From: CAVDWX01 sp963612735
Lineage (GTDB): Bacteria; Bacillota_I; Bacilli_A; RFN20; CAG-826
Assembly: GCA_963612735.1 (NCBI GenBank)
Contig: CAVDWX010000067.1
Location: 1 to 16,083 of the forward strand
Length of the DNA stretch: 16,083 nt
Direction of reading: 5' to 3'
How positions within the stretch are numbered: position 1 is the stretch's first letter; every line of letters begins with the position of its first letter. A program made the position numbers and the translations under genes. The notes under the pieces are model-generated. The model was not told where the DNA came from. It did not search any database and saw nothing but the letters and a program-made list of their open reading frames with translations. Positions 6,369 through 14,272 of this stretch are shown here, piece by piece.

Positions 6369-9106
6369 TGAATAAACGATTATCATTTCCATTCTTGTTT
6401 TGCCTATTTTCATCTTTGACTCTTGGTGGATGTTCATCATTTCCAATAAGTGTAACAAAAGCTAAATTAAACGAAAGCGAAATTGAAAATATGACTTATG
6501 AAATTTATCCAACCCCTCATGAGATTACTTATTTAGAAGGTAGTTTTAACATTTCAAATAAAATATTAAACGTCTATTTCGATAAAGGATTAGACGAGGC
6601 AACTATTTTAAAATTTAATGATATTTTTTACGATAACGGCATACTTTATCGTAATGATGCAAAAAAAGAATACGATGTCCGTTTGTCGTTAGTCAACGAT
6701 AGTAAGGATTTATCATATTTATTTGAAAAATATGATGCATATTATTTAGAAATTAATTCTTCTCATATTGATATTAAAGCTAAAGACACAGATTCTTTAT
6801 TTTATTCTTTAGCGACTTTAAAAGAAATTATTGCTCAATCTAATGGGATATTACGTAATCTAATTATTAAAGATTATAGCGATACTAAATACCGTGGATT
6901 TATTGAAGGATATTACGGTATTCCTTGGAGTAAAGATGAACGCGTTTCTTTAATTAAATATGCCTCTAACTATAAGGCTAATATTTATATTTATGCTCCT
7001 AAAGATGATTCCTATCATTCCACGAACTGGAAAGGATTGTATAAAGAAGGAGATTTAGCCCTTTTAAAAGAAGTAATTAAGGCTGGCTATTTGACTAAAA
7101 CTAGATTTGCTTGGTCAATTCATCCTTTTTTACACGATCCTTTTAAAGAGGAAAATTATGATGCCGACTTAGCTTATATTAAGAATAAATTTTATCAACT
7201 TTATGAAGCTGGGGTTCGACAATTCGTTATTTCTGCGGATGATGTTTCAACTGAATATGAAGGCGCAGGTAATGGAAAACTACATAAAAGAATTCTTAAT
7301 GATGTTTCTACTTATTTAAAAACACTAGAAGGGACATATGATTTAATTTTTGTCCCAAGTGCATATTGTTACAATTCAAAAGAAATATTAGGCGTTGAGC
7401 TTGAAGGTTATTATCAAGATTTATGTAATGGATTAGATGAAAGCGTTTCCATTATGTGGACTGGCGATAGAGTTACGTCAACGATTAATAATGGTAAATT
7501 TAACGAATTTAGTTCCGTCAGTGGTGGACGTAAGCCTTTTTTTTGGATGAATTGGCCGGTTAATGATTACGCTAAATCGCATGTGCTTATGGGAAAAGGG
7601 GAAGTTTATAACAAAAATTACTTTTCTAGCGATGAAGTTGAATTCATCGGTCTAGTCACTAATCCAATGCAGGAAGCTGAACCTTCTAAATTAGGTATTT
7701 TTGCCACTGCTGATTATTCTTGGAACACTAAAGATTTTGATATGGATAAGTCTTATCAATATAGCTTTAAAACAGTTGAAAATAACCAAACTAGTGGATT
7801 AGAGGCGATGTGCTCATATCTCACTAATGCTTCTTTGTATGAAGGAAAATATTTTGTCGAATCACCCAAATTAGTTTCCTTAATCGATGAATTTATGAAA
7901 CAGGTTAATTCTTTAAATAAAGATGATTCAACTTATTTAAATTTATTAAATCAATTAAATGAGGATTACGAACTTGGAAATAAATATCTTATAAATGCTT
8001 CAAATATTATTTTAAAAGATACACTTTCACCTTGGATTAATTCAGTTCTTATTAAACTAAAAGCAGCAATTAATTCAGTTAATTTATATGTTAATAGAAG
8101 TGAGTATAGTGTTAATGAATTTGAAAACAAAGTTAACGCTATCAATGATGACTACACTAAGGTAAACGAATGTAAAACTCCAACATTAGATGTTATTACA
8201 CAAAATATTGTTGAAACTAAAGTTGATAGTGCGGTAACAGTATTAACCCCATTTGTGGAAAAGATGATTAGTCTAATTAATGATGAAAATGACATCAACA
8301 CCGGAAAACCTAGCGGCATTAAATATTATGGATTTAACGGTATTTATGAAGGATCTATAGATAATATCATCGATGGCGATGATTCTACATATTGTTGGTT
8401 TAACGATACTCCGAGTAGCGATGCATATCTTCGTTATGATTTAGGAGAAGTCAAAGAAATAAATGATATTTCAGTTCATTTTGCTAACGCTAATGGGGAT
8501 GGCGATATATTCTTTTCTAAAGTGTATGCTTCTATTGATGGAAGGAATTATTCATTAATTGGAGAAACAAATAAAACTTTATCCATTATTGATTTAAGAC
8601 AATCTCCTCTTAAAGCCCGTTATATCAAATTTGTTAATAACAATACCGAAACATGGGCTTCTTTCGAGGAAATCAAAATTAATTCATTACCAGAATTAAA
8701 AGCTTTAGCTACATTATCAGGTATTGCTTTAGAACCTTCTGTTAGCACATCGCTCGATTACATGTTTGATGGTGATTTATCGACATTTACCTGGTTTGAA
8801 ATTAATAAAAACGCTACTTGTTCGATAACTATAGATTTTCTAAAAGAACAAAATGTTAATAATATTGTTTGCTACATGACCAAAACTAGTTCCCCTTATG
8901 ACATGTTTTATGACGTATCTTTCTTTTATTCGTTAGATGGCGAAACTTATCAATCAGTGGGAGAAAAAAACTATAAAGATAGTAAAGAAATAGTTATTGA
9001 TTTATCTTCATCGCCTCTTAAAGCTCGTTATATCAAATTGGTATCGAATTCTTCTTCACCTTATGGAGTGGTGATTAGGGAATTTAATATAAATCAAAAT
9101 TTTTGA
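6368..9106 (+). CDS. GH84 beta-N-acetylglucosaminidase (O-GlcNAcase/NagJ type) lipoprotein with two F5/8 type C modules
   Basis: This 912-residue surface enzyme hydrolyses terminal beta-GlcNAc. A signal peptide ends in lipobox LGGC (Cys22). An N-terminal GH20b-like domain (about 43-170) precedes the GH84 barrel (174-460). The barrel shows RGFIEGYYGIPW (176-187), YIYAPKDDSYH (207-217), the catalytic Asp pair in ISADDVS (Asp291/Asp292), IMWTGDRV (363-370), WMNWPVND (393-400) and GLVTNPMQEAEPSK (428-441). A helical region (461-640) follows, then two F5/8 type C (CBM32-like) modules at about 652-773 and 778-910, each ending near 'SPLKARYIK'. GH84 enzymes work by substrate assistance through the 2-acetamido group. 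In gut bacteria they remove GlcNAc from O-GlcNAc proteins, mucins or related glycans; some are annotated as hyaluronidase. The start overlaps the preceding stop (TAATG) and has AGGGGG upstream. It ends in TGA, which shows standard genetic code use. Confidence 0.95.
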   Translation: MNKRLSFPFLFCLFSSLTLGGCSSFPISVTKAKLNESEIENMTYEIYPTPHEITYLEGSFNISNKILNVYFDKGLDEATILKFNDIFYDNGILYRNDAKKEYDVRLSLVNDSKDLSYLFEKYDAYYLEINSSHIDIKAKDTDSLFYSLATLKEIIAQSNGILRNLIIKDYSDTKYRGFIEGYYGIPWSKDERVSLIKYASNYKANIYIYAPKDDSYHSTNWKGLYKEGDLALLKEVIKAGYLTKTRFAWSIHPFLHDPFKEENYDADLAYIKNKFYQLYEAGVRQFVISADDVSTEYEGAGNGKLHKRILNDVSTYLKTLEGTYDLIFVPSAYCYNSKEILGVELEGYYQDLCNGLDESVSIMWTGDRVTSTINNGKFNEFSSVSGGRKPFFWMNWPVNDYAKSHVLMGKGEVYNKNYFSSDEVEFIGLVTNPMQEAEPSKLGIFATADYSWNTKDFDMDKSYQYSFKTVENNQTSGLEAMCSYLTNASLYEGKYFVESPKLVSLIDEFMKQVNSLNKDDSTYLNLLNQLNEDYELGNKYLINASNIILKDTLSPWINSVLIKLKAAINSVNLYVNRSEYSVNEFENKVNAINDDYTKVNECKTPTLDVITQNIVETKVDSAVTVLTPFVEKMISLINDENDINTGKPSGIKYYGFNGIYEGSIDNIIDGDDSTYCWFNDTPSSDAYLRYDLGEVKEINDISVHFANANGDGDIFFSKVYASIDGRNYSLIGETNKTLSIIDLRQSPLKARYIKFVNNNTETWASFEEIKINSLPELKALATLSGIALEPSVSTSLDYMFDGDLSTFTWFEINKNATCSITIDFLKEQNVNNIVCYMTKTSSPYDMFYDVSFFYSLDGETYQSVGEKNYKDSKEIVIDLSSSPLKARYIKLVSNSSSPYGVVIREFNINQNF
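8606..9039 (+). repeat. 26-nt repeat pair within the two F5/8C modules
   Basis: The segments 8606-8631 and 9014-9039 match at 25 of 26 positions (CCTCTTAAAGCycgttatat...). Both encode PLKARYIK. The flanking sequence is much less alike, which suggests duplication or local conversion between the modules. Confidence 0.7.
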
Positions 9107-9120
9107 TGGGAGGCTAATTA

Positions 9121-10764
9121 ATGAAATTATCAAAAATTATGAAAAGCTTCATTCTCCCTATAACTTTATTATCAGTGGTATCGGTTGGACTATTGACAAA
9201 TTTAGTATCTAAGAATGAAGAAAAACTTGTCGCCGAAGGTACAGATTTACCATTTTCTATTGAACTTAGTAATTTATCTTTAGTGGATGGTAGTTTGTAT
9301 AATCTTTACGATGATGATGAAAATAGTGTTGCTTTATTTGAACCTGCGAATAATGGCGATACGCAATCTATTACTTATAAGTTTAATGGAACAACCGAAA
9401 TTAAACATATCTACTTTTATGGAGGCAATGCTAGTGGTGGACAGCTATTTGATGGACATATCGATTACCTAAATTTGGCCACTAATGAATGGGTAAAACT
9501 TCACGATACTAACGCGGAAAACCTTGTTTTCGAATTAACTCCAAATGTATCTACGACTGAAGTTAGGCTAGTTAATACGTATATCACTGTTGCGGGAGTA
9601 AGAGAATTTTCAATTAATAATTATGAGCATGTTGTTTATTATGAAGGTCTAGTTGGGAATCATGAAGCTGTTACTAATCCGCATAATAAAATTATGAAGA
9701 ATATGGTCGATTCTTCTTATGATTCATTTACCTGGTTTGGAAATGTAACAGGAGCAACTGCTTCTTTAATTCTTGACTTAGGAAGTGAACAAAGGATTAA
9801 TTATGTTCAATTATTAATGGGCAGTGATTTTTTATCATCTGTTAGCTTTTCTTATTCTTTAACTAAAGATGGCGAATATAGTGCAATTGACGCTACTCAT
9901 TACGCTGTTAGCGACAGACTAGTCTATTTAAAAGAACCAATCGTTGCTCGATTTATCAAAGCCACAGCAGAATCAACATGGGTTAAAGTAAGAGATTTTA
10001 GTGCTGGTTATGGTTTAGAATTATCATCTAATTACTCTGTTTATAGTTACCAACGTTCTTCTCTTCCTTATTCTTCTTTAGGATATGGAACAGATTTAAA
10101 TACTAACACCTTCTTAGATTTAGAAAATAATACATCTGAAGAATCATGTGTTATTAAAAATCTTTTAGAAGAAAGTATGGTTACATCGATCTTTCTTTCG
10201 ACTGGTGGACATTCCTATTATGACGACTCAGCGGATAATCTCTCATTATCATATTCTTTAGATAATAAGAATTGGACGATAGTTGATTCTTCCACGATTT
10301 TAAATAGAAGTGGTACTGGTTTTTATGACTATTTAGTGGTTTTTGATAAACCGATTAACGCTCAATATATTAAAGTTAGCGATTCTAATGGTGGATGGCT
10401 TACCATTGCCGATTTTTCAATTAATTCTTTGTTTAATCTTCATCAATATTTAGATGATTCGTTCTTGAATTGTGATGTCTTTAAAAAGGATATGAGCGGT
10501 GTTAATAAAAAGATTGACTCTTTATATTCTTCTTTAAATAAATATGAGCAAACATCTTTATCAAAAGATGAACTTCATAAAATCAATTATTATCAAACAT
10601 ACGCTTCAATTTATGACACGAACTCATTAAGCAATAATATCTTTAAGTTAAACGATAAGAATAATCTTATTTTGATTATTTTATTAACTTCCGGTGTTAC
10701 TTTACTCATTGGGACATTAGCTTATTTTTTAATGCGCAAAAAAAGTAAATATTTTATAAAGTAA
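9121..10764 (+). CDS. Membrane-anchored surface protein with three F5/8 type C-like modules
   Basis: This 547-residue protein has a hydrophobic N-terminus (10-27) with a possible cleavage after LVA (36-38). Three consecutive discoidin-like beta-sandwich modules follow at about 47-167, 185-295 and 300-436. Their marks are 'FTWFGN', 'SYSLTKDGEYS' and 'LSYSLDNKNWT', and ends such as 'ARFIK..WVKVRDFSAGY' and 'AQYIKVSD..GWLTIADFSIN'. A helical stalk (437-513) leads to a membrane helix (515-538) and a basic tail RKKSKYFIK. There is no LPXTG motif, so it is anchored by the helix with the modules outside. These modules commonly bind galactose- or GlcNAc-type glycans (CBM32), suggesting a glycan-capture role beside the GH84. 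It is the last gene of the first operon, 14 nt after the GH84 stop with GGGAGG 7 nt before its ATG, and a terminator follows. It is a paralogue of the protein at 10970-12661. Confidence 0.8.
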   Translation: MKLSKIMKSFILPITLLSVVSVGLLTNLVSKNEEKLVAEGTDLPFSIELSNLSLVDGSLYNLYDDDENSVALFEPANNGDTQSITYKFNGTTEIKHIYFYGGNASGGQLFDGHIDYLNLATNEWVKLHDTNAENLVFELTPNVSTTEVRLVNTYITVAGVREFSINNYEHVVYYEGLVGNHEAVTNPHNKIMKNMVDSSYDSFTWFGNVTGATASLILDLGSEQRINYVQLLMGSDFLSSVSFSYSLTKDGEYSAIDATHYAVSDRLVYLKEPIVARFIKATAESTWVKVRDFSAGYGLELSSNYSVYSYQRSSLPYSSLGYGTDLNTNTFLDLENNTSEESCVIKNLLEESMVTSIFLSTGGHSYYDDSADNLSLSYSLDNKNWTIVDSSTILNRSGTGFYDYLVVFDKPINAQYIKVSDSNGGWLTIADFSINSLFNLHQYLDDSFLNCDVFKKDMSGVNKKIDSLYSSLNKYEQTSLSKDELHKINYYQTYASIYDTNSLSNNIFKLNDKNNLILIILLTSGVTLLIGTLAYFLMRKKSKYFIK

Positions 10765-10781
10765 AAAAAGATTAAAATTTT

Positions 10782-10833
10782 AAAAACTCTACTGATTATC
10801 GATATAAAAAGATTTTAGTGGAGTTTTTTTGCT
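10782..10833 (+). terminator. Rho-independent terminator closing the first operon
   Basis: AAAAACTCTACT (10782-10793) pairs with AGTGGAGTTTTT (10817-10828) over 12 bp with one T-G wobble, enclosing a 23-nt loop and followed by a T tract. It begins 17 nt after the stop at 10764. The flanking A and T runs mean it could also act on the other strand, but no gene points that way. Confidence 0.85.
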
Positions 10834-10860
10834 TTTTATAATTTGTCTTTATATTATTTA

Positions 10861-10910
10861 TTTAAGTTTATAAAATAATTATTGATATTTGACTTTATTT
10901 AATAGACAAT
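10861..10910 (+). promoter_or_regulatory. Promoter of the second F5/8C gene with a conserved upstream block
   Basis: A -35 box TTGATA (10882-10887) is 17 nt from a weaker -10 GACAAT (10905-10910). TTTAAGTTTATAAAA (10861-10875) starts exactly 21 nt upstream of the TTGATATT, as it does before the mutase gene at 12778. The predicted transcript starts near 10917 and leaves a leader of about 53 nt. The block may be an UP-like element or a regulator site. Confidence 0.65.
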
Positions 10911-10955
10911 TTAAGTAGAAGTTAAACAAATAGTGATTTTGTTTAAAGCTTTTAT

Positions 10956-10961
10956 AAGGAG
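10956..10961 (+). promoter_or_regulatory. Shine-Dalgarno that sets the start at 10970
   Basis: AAGGAG lies 8 nt before the ATG at 10970. An in-frame GTG at 10961 overlaps this motif and has no ribosome-binding site of its own, so the ATG is the better start. Confidence 0.8.
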
Positions 10962-10969
10962 TGACAATT

Positions 10970-12661
10970 ATGAAAAAACTTAAAGTCTTTAAATTCGTTT
11001 TTGTTTCATTTGCTATTATTGGTACTTTATTTTCCTTCGGGGGAGGGCTTACTAAATTAGATACACCAGCGAAAGCTCTATCTTCTTCGATTAGTTATAA
11101 AGAAAAAGATTTTGAAATTGTTTTAAATAATTACGCACTCAGGAAAGGTAAAATTTATCAATTATATGATAATGATGCTTCAACTGATGTGTTTTTTATG
11201 ACTACTTCTAATAATCAAGACGATGAAAGAAGCATCACTTATGTTTATGATAATGAAATTATCGTTCGTAACATTACCGTTTTAATGGGTTCCGCTACTT
11301 CAACAAATTATTTTGATGGAAGCATTCAATATTTATCTAGCGATGGGGATTGGATAAATGTTGGCGATAACTTATGTGCTGAAAATAAAGATGTTATTTT
11401 TTATCCAAAAAATGAAATTAAAACAAAACAAATTAGAGTTTTAAATACCGCTAATGCTGAATTAGGAGTTGATGTTGCTTTTAAGGAAATTTCAATCAAT
11501 CAAATATATAAAGCATCAGTCGACGATAATTATAAAATTTATCAAGGCACATATTTTGATTTGCTTGATAAAAGCAATACTTCTTTTATTTGGTTTCAAC
11601 CTGTTGATGATAATATTTCAGCTTTATCCATTGTTTTTGACCTCTATGATATAAAAAAATTAAATTATTTTATGCTTTATACAGGCGATCCAAGTGATGA
11701 TACTGATGCTTTAGGTGATGTTACTTTTTCTTATAGCGATAGCATCGATGGGGAATTTATGACTCTTGGAAATGCTACCTTTAGTGGTGGTCATGGAGAT
11801 TTTAAATATTCGATAGATTCGTCTATTAATGCTAGATATATTAAAATTTCAGGAACTCGAAGCGGATGGGTCAAGGTTGCTAAATTCGAAGTAGGCTATC
11901 AGCATTTAAAACTTTCGCCTTGTTTAAGTTTATATCAAGCTGATAGAAGCAACTTTTCATTTATTAGCTTTGGAACAGATCAATTAGAAGACACCTTATT
12001 AGATATCAATACCGACCGTGTTAAAGATGAAAATGTCAATCAAGGTTATTTAATTTTTGATATAGATGAAATTAAAGATGTTTCATCTATTTATGTTAGT
12101 ACAGGTGGAGGCTCTGCTTACGGAGACTACTATTTTGATCTTTTACTTTCTTATTCAAGCGACGGTGTTAATTATATTTTGTTAGATAAAGAAAATTATA
12201 AAATTGTTGAGTATACTAATAAGGTCGATTATTACATTGTTTTTGAAACAAGTATAAGTGCTCGATATATTAAAATTTATAATTTAAGTAGTTCTAGCTG
12301 GGTGACCATATCTGAAATTTCTATTAACGCTGATTATAATTTTCCTTTATTTATTAAAAATATTGTTTGTGCTGATTTTATTAACGATCCAGCTATTATG
12401 GTTAGAAAAATCGAGAATTTATATAATGACTTAACATTAAAGGGAATAAGTGATTTTAATAGCGATGAAACGTTAATTCATAATGTTGAATATATTAAAT
12501 ATTACGCTCTTAGAAATTCTAGTGTAAATAAGTCAAACGGACTAAATTTAAGAAGCGATTTAACAACTAAATTTGTATATATTCCTATTATTTGTGCAGT
12601 CTTGGGACTTGCTTTATTGGGCTACATTTACTTTAAAAGAAAGAAAAATTTAATAAACTAA
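10970..12661 (+). CDS. Membrane-anchored surface protein with three F5/8 type C-like modules (paralogue of 9121-10764)
   Basis: With the ATG start the product has 563 residues. A basic, hydrophobic signal peptide (1-28) has a good cleavage site at PAKA (33-36). Three F5/8C-like modules cover about 45-178, 190-308 and 313-455. They match the neighbouring paralogue module by module: 'GKIYQLYDND' against 'GSLYNLYDDD', 'FIWFQP' against 'FTWFGN', and 'SSIYVSTGGGS' against 'TSIFLSTGGHS'. A helical stalk with a single Cys (467) leads to a membrane helix (535-555) and tail KRKKNLIN. The orthodox domain ends 'ARYIKISG..GWVKVAKF' and 'ARYIKIYN..SWVTISEI' fit CBM32-like folds. It is transcribed separately from the upstream operon, after the terminator, and shares its promoter block with the mutase unit. 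It arose by an old duplication, since the two paralogues have diverged widely. No clear terminator follows it. Glycan binding is inferred. Confidence 0.8.
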   Translation: MKKLKVFKFVFVSFAIIGTLFSFGGGLTKLDTPAKALSSSISYKEKDFEIVLNNYALRKGKIYQLYDNDASTDVFFMTTSNNQDDERSITYVYDNEIIVRNITVLMGSATSTNYFDGSIQYLSSDGDWINVGDNLCAENKDVIFYPKNEIKTKQIRVLNTANAELGVDVAFKEISINQIYKASVDDNYKIYQGTYFDLLDKSNTSFIWFQPVDDNISALSIVFDLYDIKKLNYFMLYTGDPSDDTDALGDVTFSYSDSIDGEFMTLGNATFSGGHGDFKYSIDSSINARYIKISGTRSGWVKVAKFEVGYQHLKLSPCLSLYQADRSNFSFISFGTDQLEDTLLDINTDRVKDENVNQGYLIFDIDEIKDVSSIYVSTGGGSAYGDYYFDLLLSYSSDGVNYILLDKENYKIVEYTNKVDYYIVFETSISARYIKIYNLSSSSWVTISEISINADYNFPLFIKNIVCADFINDPAIMVRKIENLYNDLTLKGISDFNSDETLIHNVEYIKYYALRNSSVNKSNGLNLRSDLTTKFVYIPIICAVLGLALLGYIYFKRKKNLIN

Positions 12662-12777
12662 AATAACTTTTTATTACCTTATTATTCATTAAATTCGTCT
12701 TTATAGTATGTAAATAGCCTTAAAATTTACTTTCAAAACGGATTTTTATTATCTATTATCTTCTAATCAATTAATTT

Positions 12778-12827
12778 TTTAAGTTTATAAAAAAATAGTT
12801 GATATTCATTTAAACATGAAACATACT
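12778..12827 (+). promoter_or_regulatory. Promoter of the phosphohexomutase unit with the shared upstream block
   Basis: TTTAAGTTTATAAAA (12778-12792) is followed 21 nt from its start by TTGATATT, whose TTGATA (12799-12804) is a 5/6 -35 box. A 17-nt spacer leads to -10 CATACT (12822-12827, 4/6). Over 29 nt the block differs from the one at 10861 at three positions only. Transcription would start near 12834, a few bases before the ATG at 12839. The rest of the gap 12662-12777 shows no gene and no convincing terminator. Confidence 0.65.
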
Positions 12828-12835
12828 AATAGTAT
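12823..12835 (+). promoter_or_regulatory. Perfect inverted repeat over the -10 box and start site (putative operator)
   Basis: ATACTA-A-TAGTAT is a perfect 6-bp inverted repeat about a single base. It covers most of the -10 hexamer and the predicted transcription start, where a bound repressor would block RNA polymerase. No regulator can be assigned. Confidence 0.4.
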
Positions 12836-12838
12836 CTT

Positions 12839-14269
12839 ATGATAGAATTTGGAACAGGTGGTTTTAGAGGTATTATTGGTGACACTTTCACCCGTGCAAA
12901 TATTACTTTAGTGGCTCAAGCTTTGGCTAACATTATTTCAGACGAAGGGTCGAATAAACCAGTTATTATTGGTTATGATAATCGCTTTATGTCAGATTTT
13001 ACAGCAACCTGGTTTGCTGAAGTTTTAGCGGCTAATAATATTAAATCTTTTATATATTCATCGAGCGTACCAACTCCTTGCGTTATGAGCGCTACTCGAG
13101 ATTTGCATAATGATTATGGAGTGATGATCACCGCATCTCACAATCCTTATTATTTTAACGGTATTAAAATTTTTACTAAAAACGGATATGACGCAGATGT
13201 TGCTTTTACTAATAAATTAGAATTATATGCTCGTAAAGTTAATTGCGTTAAGACTATGTCAAGTAATGAAGCCAAAAGAAATTGGCTCATCCAAGAATAT
13301 TCGAATATTAATATGTACCTAGCACATATTAAGACTTTTATTGATCCTTCGATTAAGCAAAACAAATTAAAAGTAATTTATAATAATATGTGTGGAGTTG
13401 GTAAAGTTGGTCTCATCCCACTTAGTAAATATTATAAGATTTGTAAATTTGATGTTATTCATAGTGAACACGATGCATTTTTTAACTTTAATCTACCGAA
13501 TCCCACTCATGAAGCATTAATTGAGGATGAATTTATTGACCGTGTCATCGAGGGCGGATATGATGTCGGCTTAGCGACGGATAGTGATGGAGATAGATTA
13601 GGAGTTATTGATGAATTGGGGAATTATGTTTCGAATAATGAAATTCTTGCCTCTTTATATTATTACTTAATTAAATATCGTGGCTATGAAGGAGATATTG
13701 TTAAAAACTGCGCTACATCCATCATAGTGGATAAAGTGGCCTTTAAATTGGGCTTTAAATGTCACGAAGTCGATGTCGGTTTTAAAAATATTACTCATGG
13801 AATGGATGAATTTAACGCCTTATTGGGTGGAGAATCTTCTGGTGGATTAACAGCTAGAGGCTATTTATATGGTAAAGATAGCTGTTTTTCTTCAATGCTT
13901 TTTATGGAAATGATTATTAAACTTCATAAACCAGTTAGTGAAATCATTAATGATGTAAAAATTTTTGCGGATTATCATCATTCTTTTTTAGAAGACTTTA
14001 TGCCATTAAGTGTTGATGTTAATAAAATCATAGAAAGATTAGATAAAAATCATCCTATTTTTTCAAAAAAAATTATTAAATATGAACATTATACTCGAAA
14101 CTTTAAATACTATTTTGATAACGATTCATGGGTTTTAATCCGTTTATCTGGTACTGAACCAGCTTTTAGGATTTTTGCCGAGCTCGATAATGAAGGTGAA
14201 GCGCTAAAAACTATTTCAGAACTAAAAAAATATATTAATTCGTTGCAAGACAAAATTTTGGAGGAATAA
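12839..14269 (+). CDS. Phosphohexomutase (phosphoglucomutase/phosphomannomutase family)
   Basis: This 476-residue cytoplasmic enzyme moves phosphate between C1 and C6 of a hexose or amino-hexose phosphate. All four active-site elements are present: phosphoserine loop TASHNPYYFNGIK (98-110, Ser100), metal loop DSDGDR (248-253), sugar loop GGESSGG (330-336) and phosphate loop RLSGTEP (435-441). The N-terminus MIEFGTGGFRG is the normal family start. An in-frame TAG at 12830-12832 rules out an earlier start. No Shine-Dalgarno precedes the ATG and the predicted transcript starts only a few bases upstream, so the message is probably leaderless or nearly so. Sequence alone does not separate glucose, mannose, glucosamine or GlcNAc phosphates as substrate. 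In this context it could feed released sugars into glycolysis or into envelope precursors. The next gene starts 3 nt after its stop. Confidence 0.92.
   Translation: MIEFGTGGFRGIIGDTFTRANITLVAQALANIISDEGSNKPVIIGYDNRFMSDFTATWFAEVLAANNIKSFIYSSSVPTPCVMSATRDLHNDYGVMITASHNPYYFNGIKIFTKNGYDADVAFTNKLELYARKVNCVKTMSSNEAKRNWLIQEYSNINMYLAHIKTFIDPSIKQNKLKVIYNNMCGVGKVGLIPLSKYYKICKFDVIHSEHDAFFNFNLPNPTHEALIEDEFIDRVIEGGYDVGLATDSDGDRLGVIDELGNYVSNNEILASLYYYLIKYRGYEGDIVKNCATSIIVDKVAFKLGFKCHEVDVGFKNITHGMDEFNALLGGESSGGLTARGYLYGKDSCFSSMLFMEMIIKLHKPVSEIINDVKIFADYHHSFLEDFMPLSVDVNKIIERLDKNHPIFSKKIIKYEHYTRNFKYYFDNDSWVLIRLSGTEPAFRIFAELDNEGEALKTISELKKYINSLQDKILEE
14260..14264 (+). promoter_or_regulatory. Shine-Dalgarno for a GTG start
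   Basis: GGAGG at the end of the mutase gene lies 8 nt before GTG at 14273. The next ATG in frame is far inside the protein, beyond the signal peptide, so the GTG start is required. Confidence 0.8.
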
Positions 14270-14272
14270 CGA

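Noticed and set aside
9104..9106. TGA at the end of the GH84 gene read as tryptophan (Mycoplasma code)
   Set aside because: Tryptophan is TGG throughout, the F5/8C module is complete at this point, and the next gene's ribosome-binding site follows at once.
10876..10886. AATAATTATT palindrome as an operator near the -35
   Set aside because: It is not kept in the otherwise conserved sister block at 12778, and such A/T palindromes are common by chance in this composition.
10961..10969. GTG start for the second F5/8C protein, adding three residues
   Set aside because: The GTG overlaps the AAGGAG motif that serves the ATG at 10970 and has no ribosome-binding site; the ATG also gives a normal MKKLK signal peptide start.
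12710..12730. Hairpin GTAAAT/ATTTAC as a terminator for the gene ending at 12661
   Set aside because: The stem is only 6 bp, almost all A-T, with no T tract directly after it.
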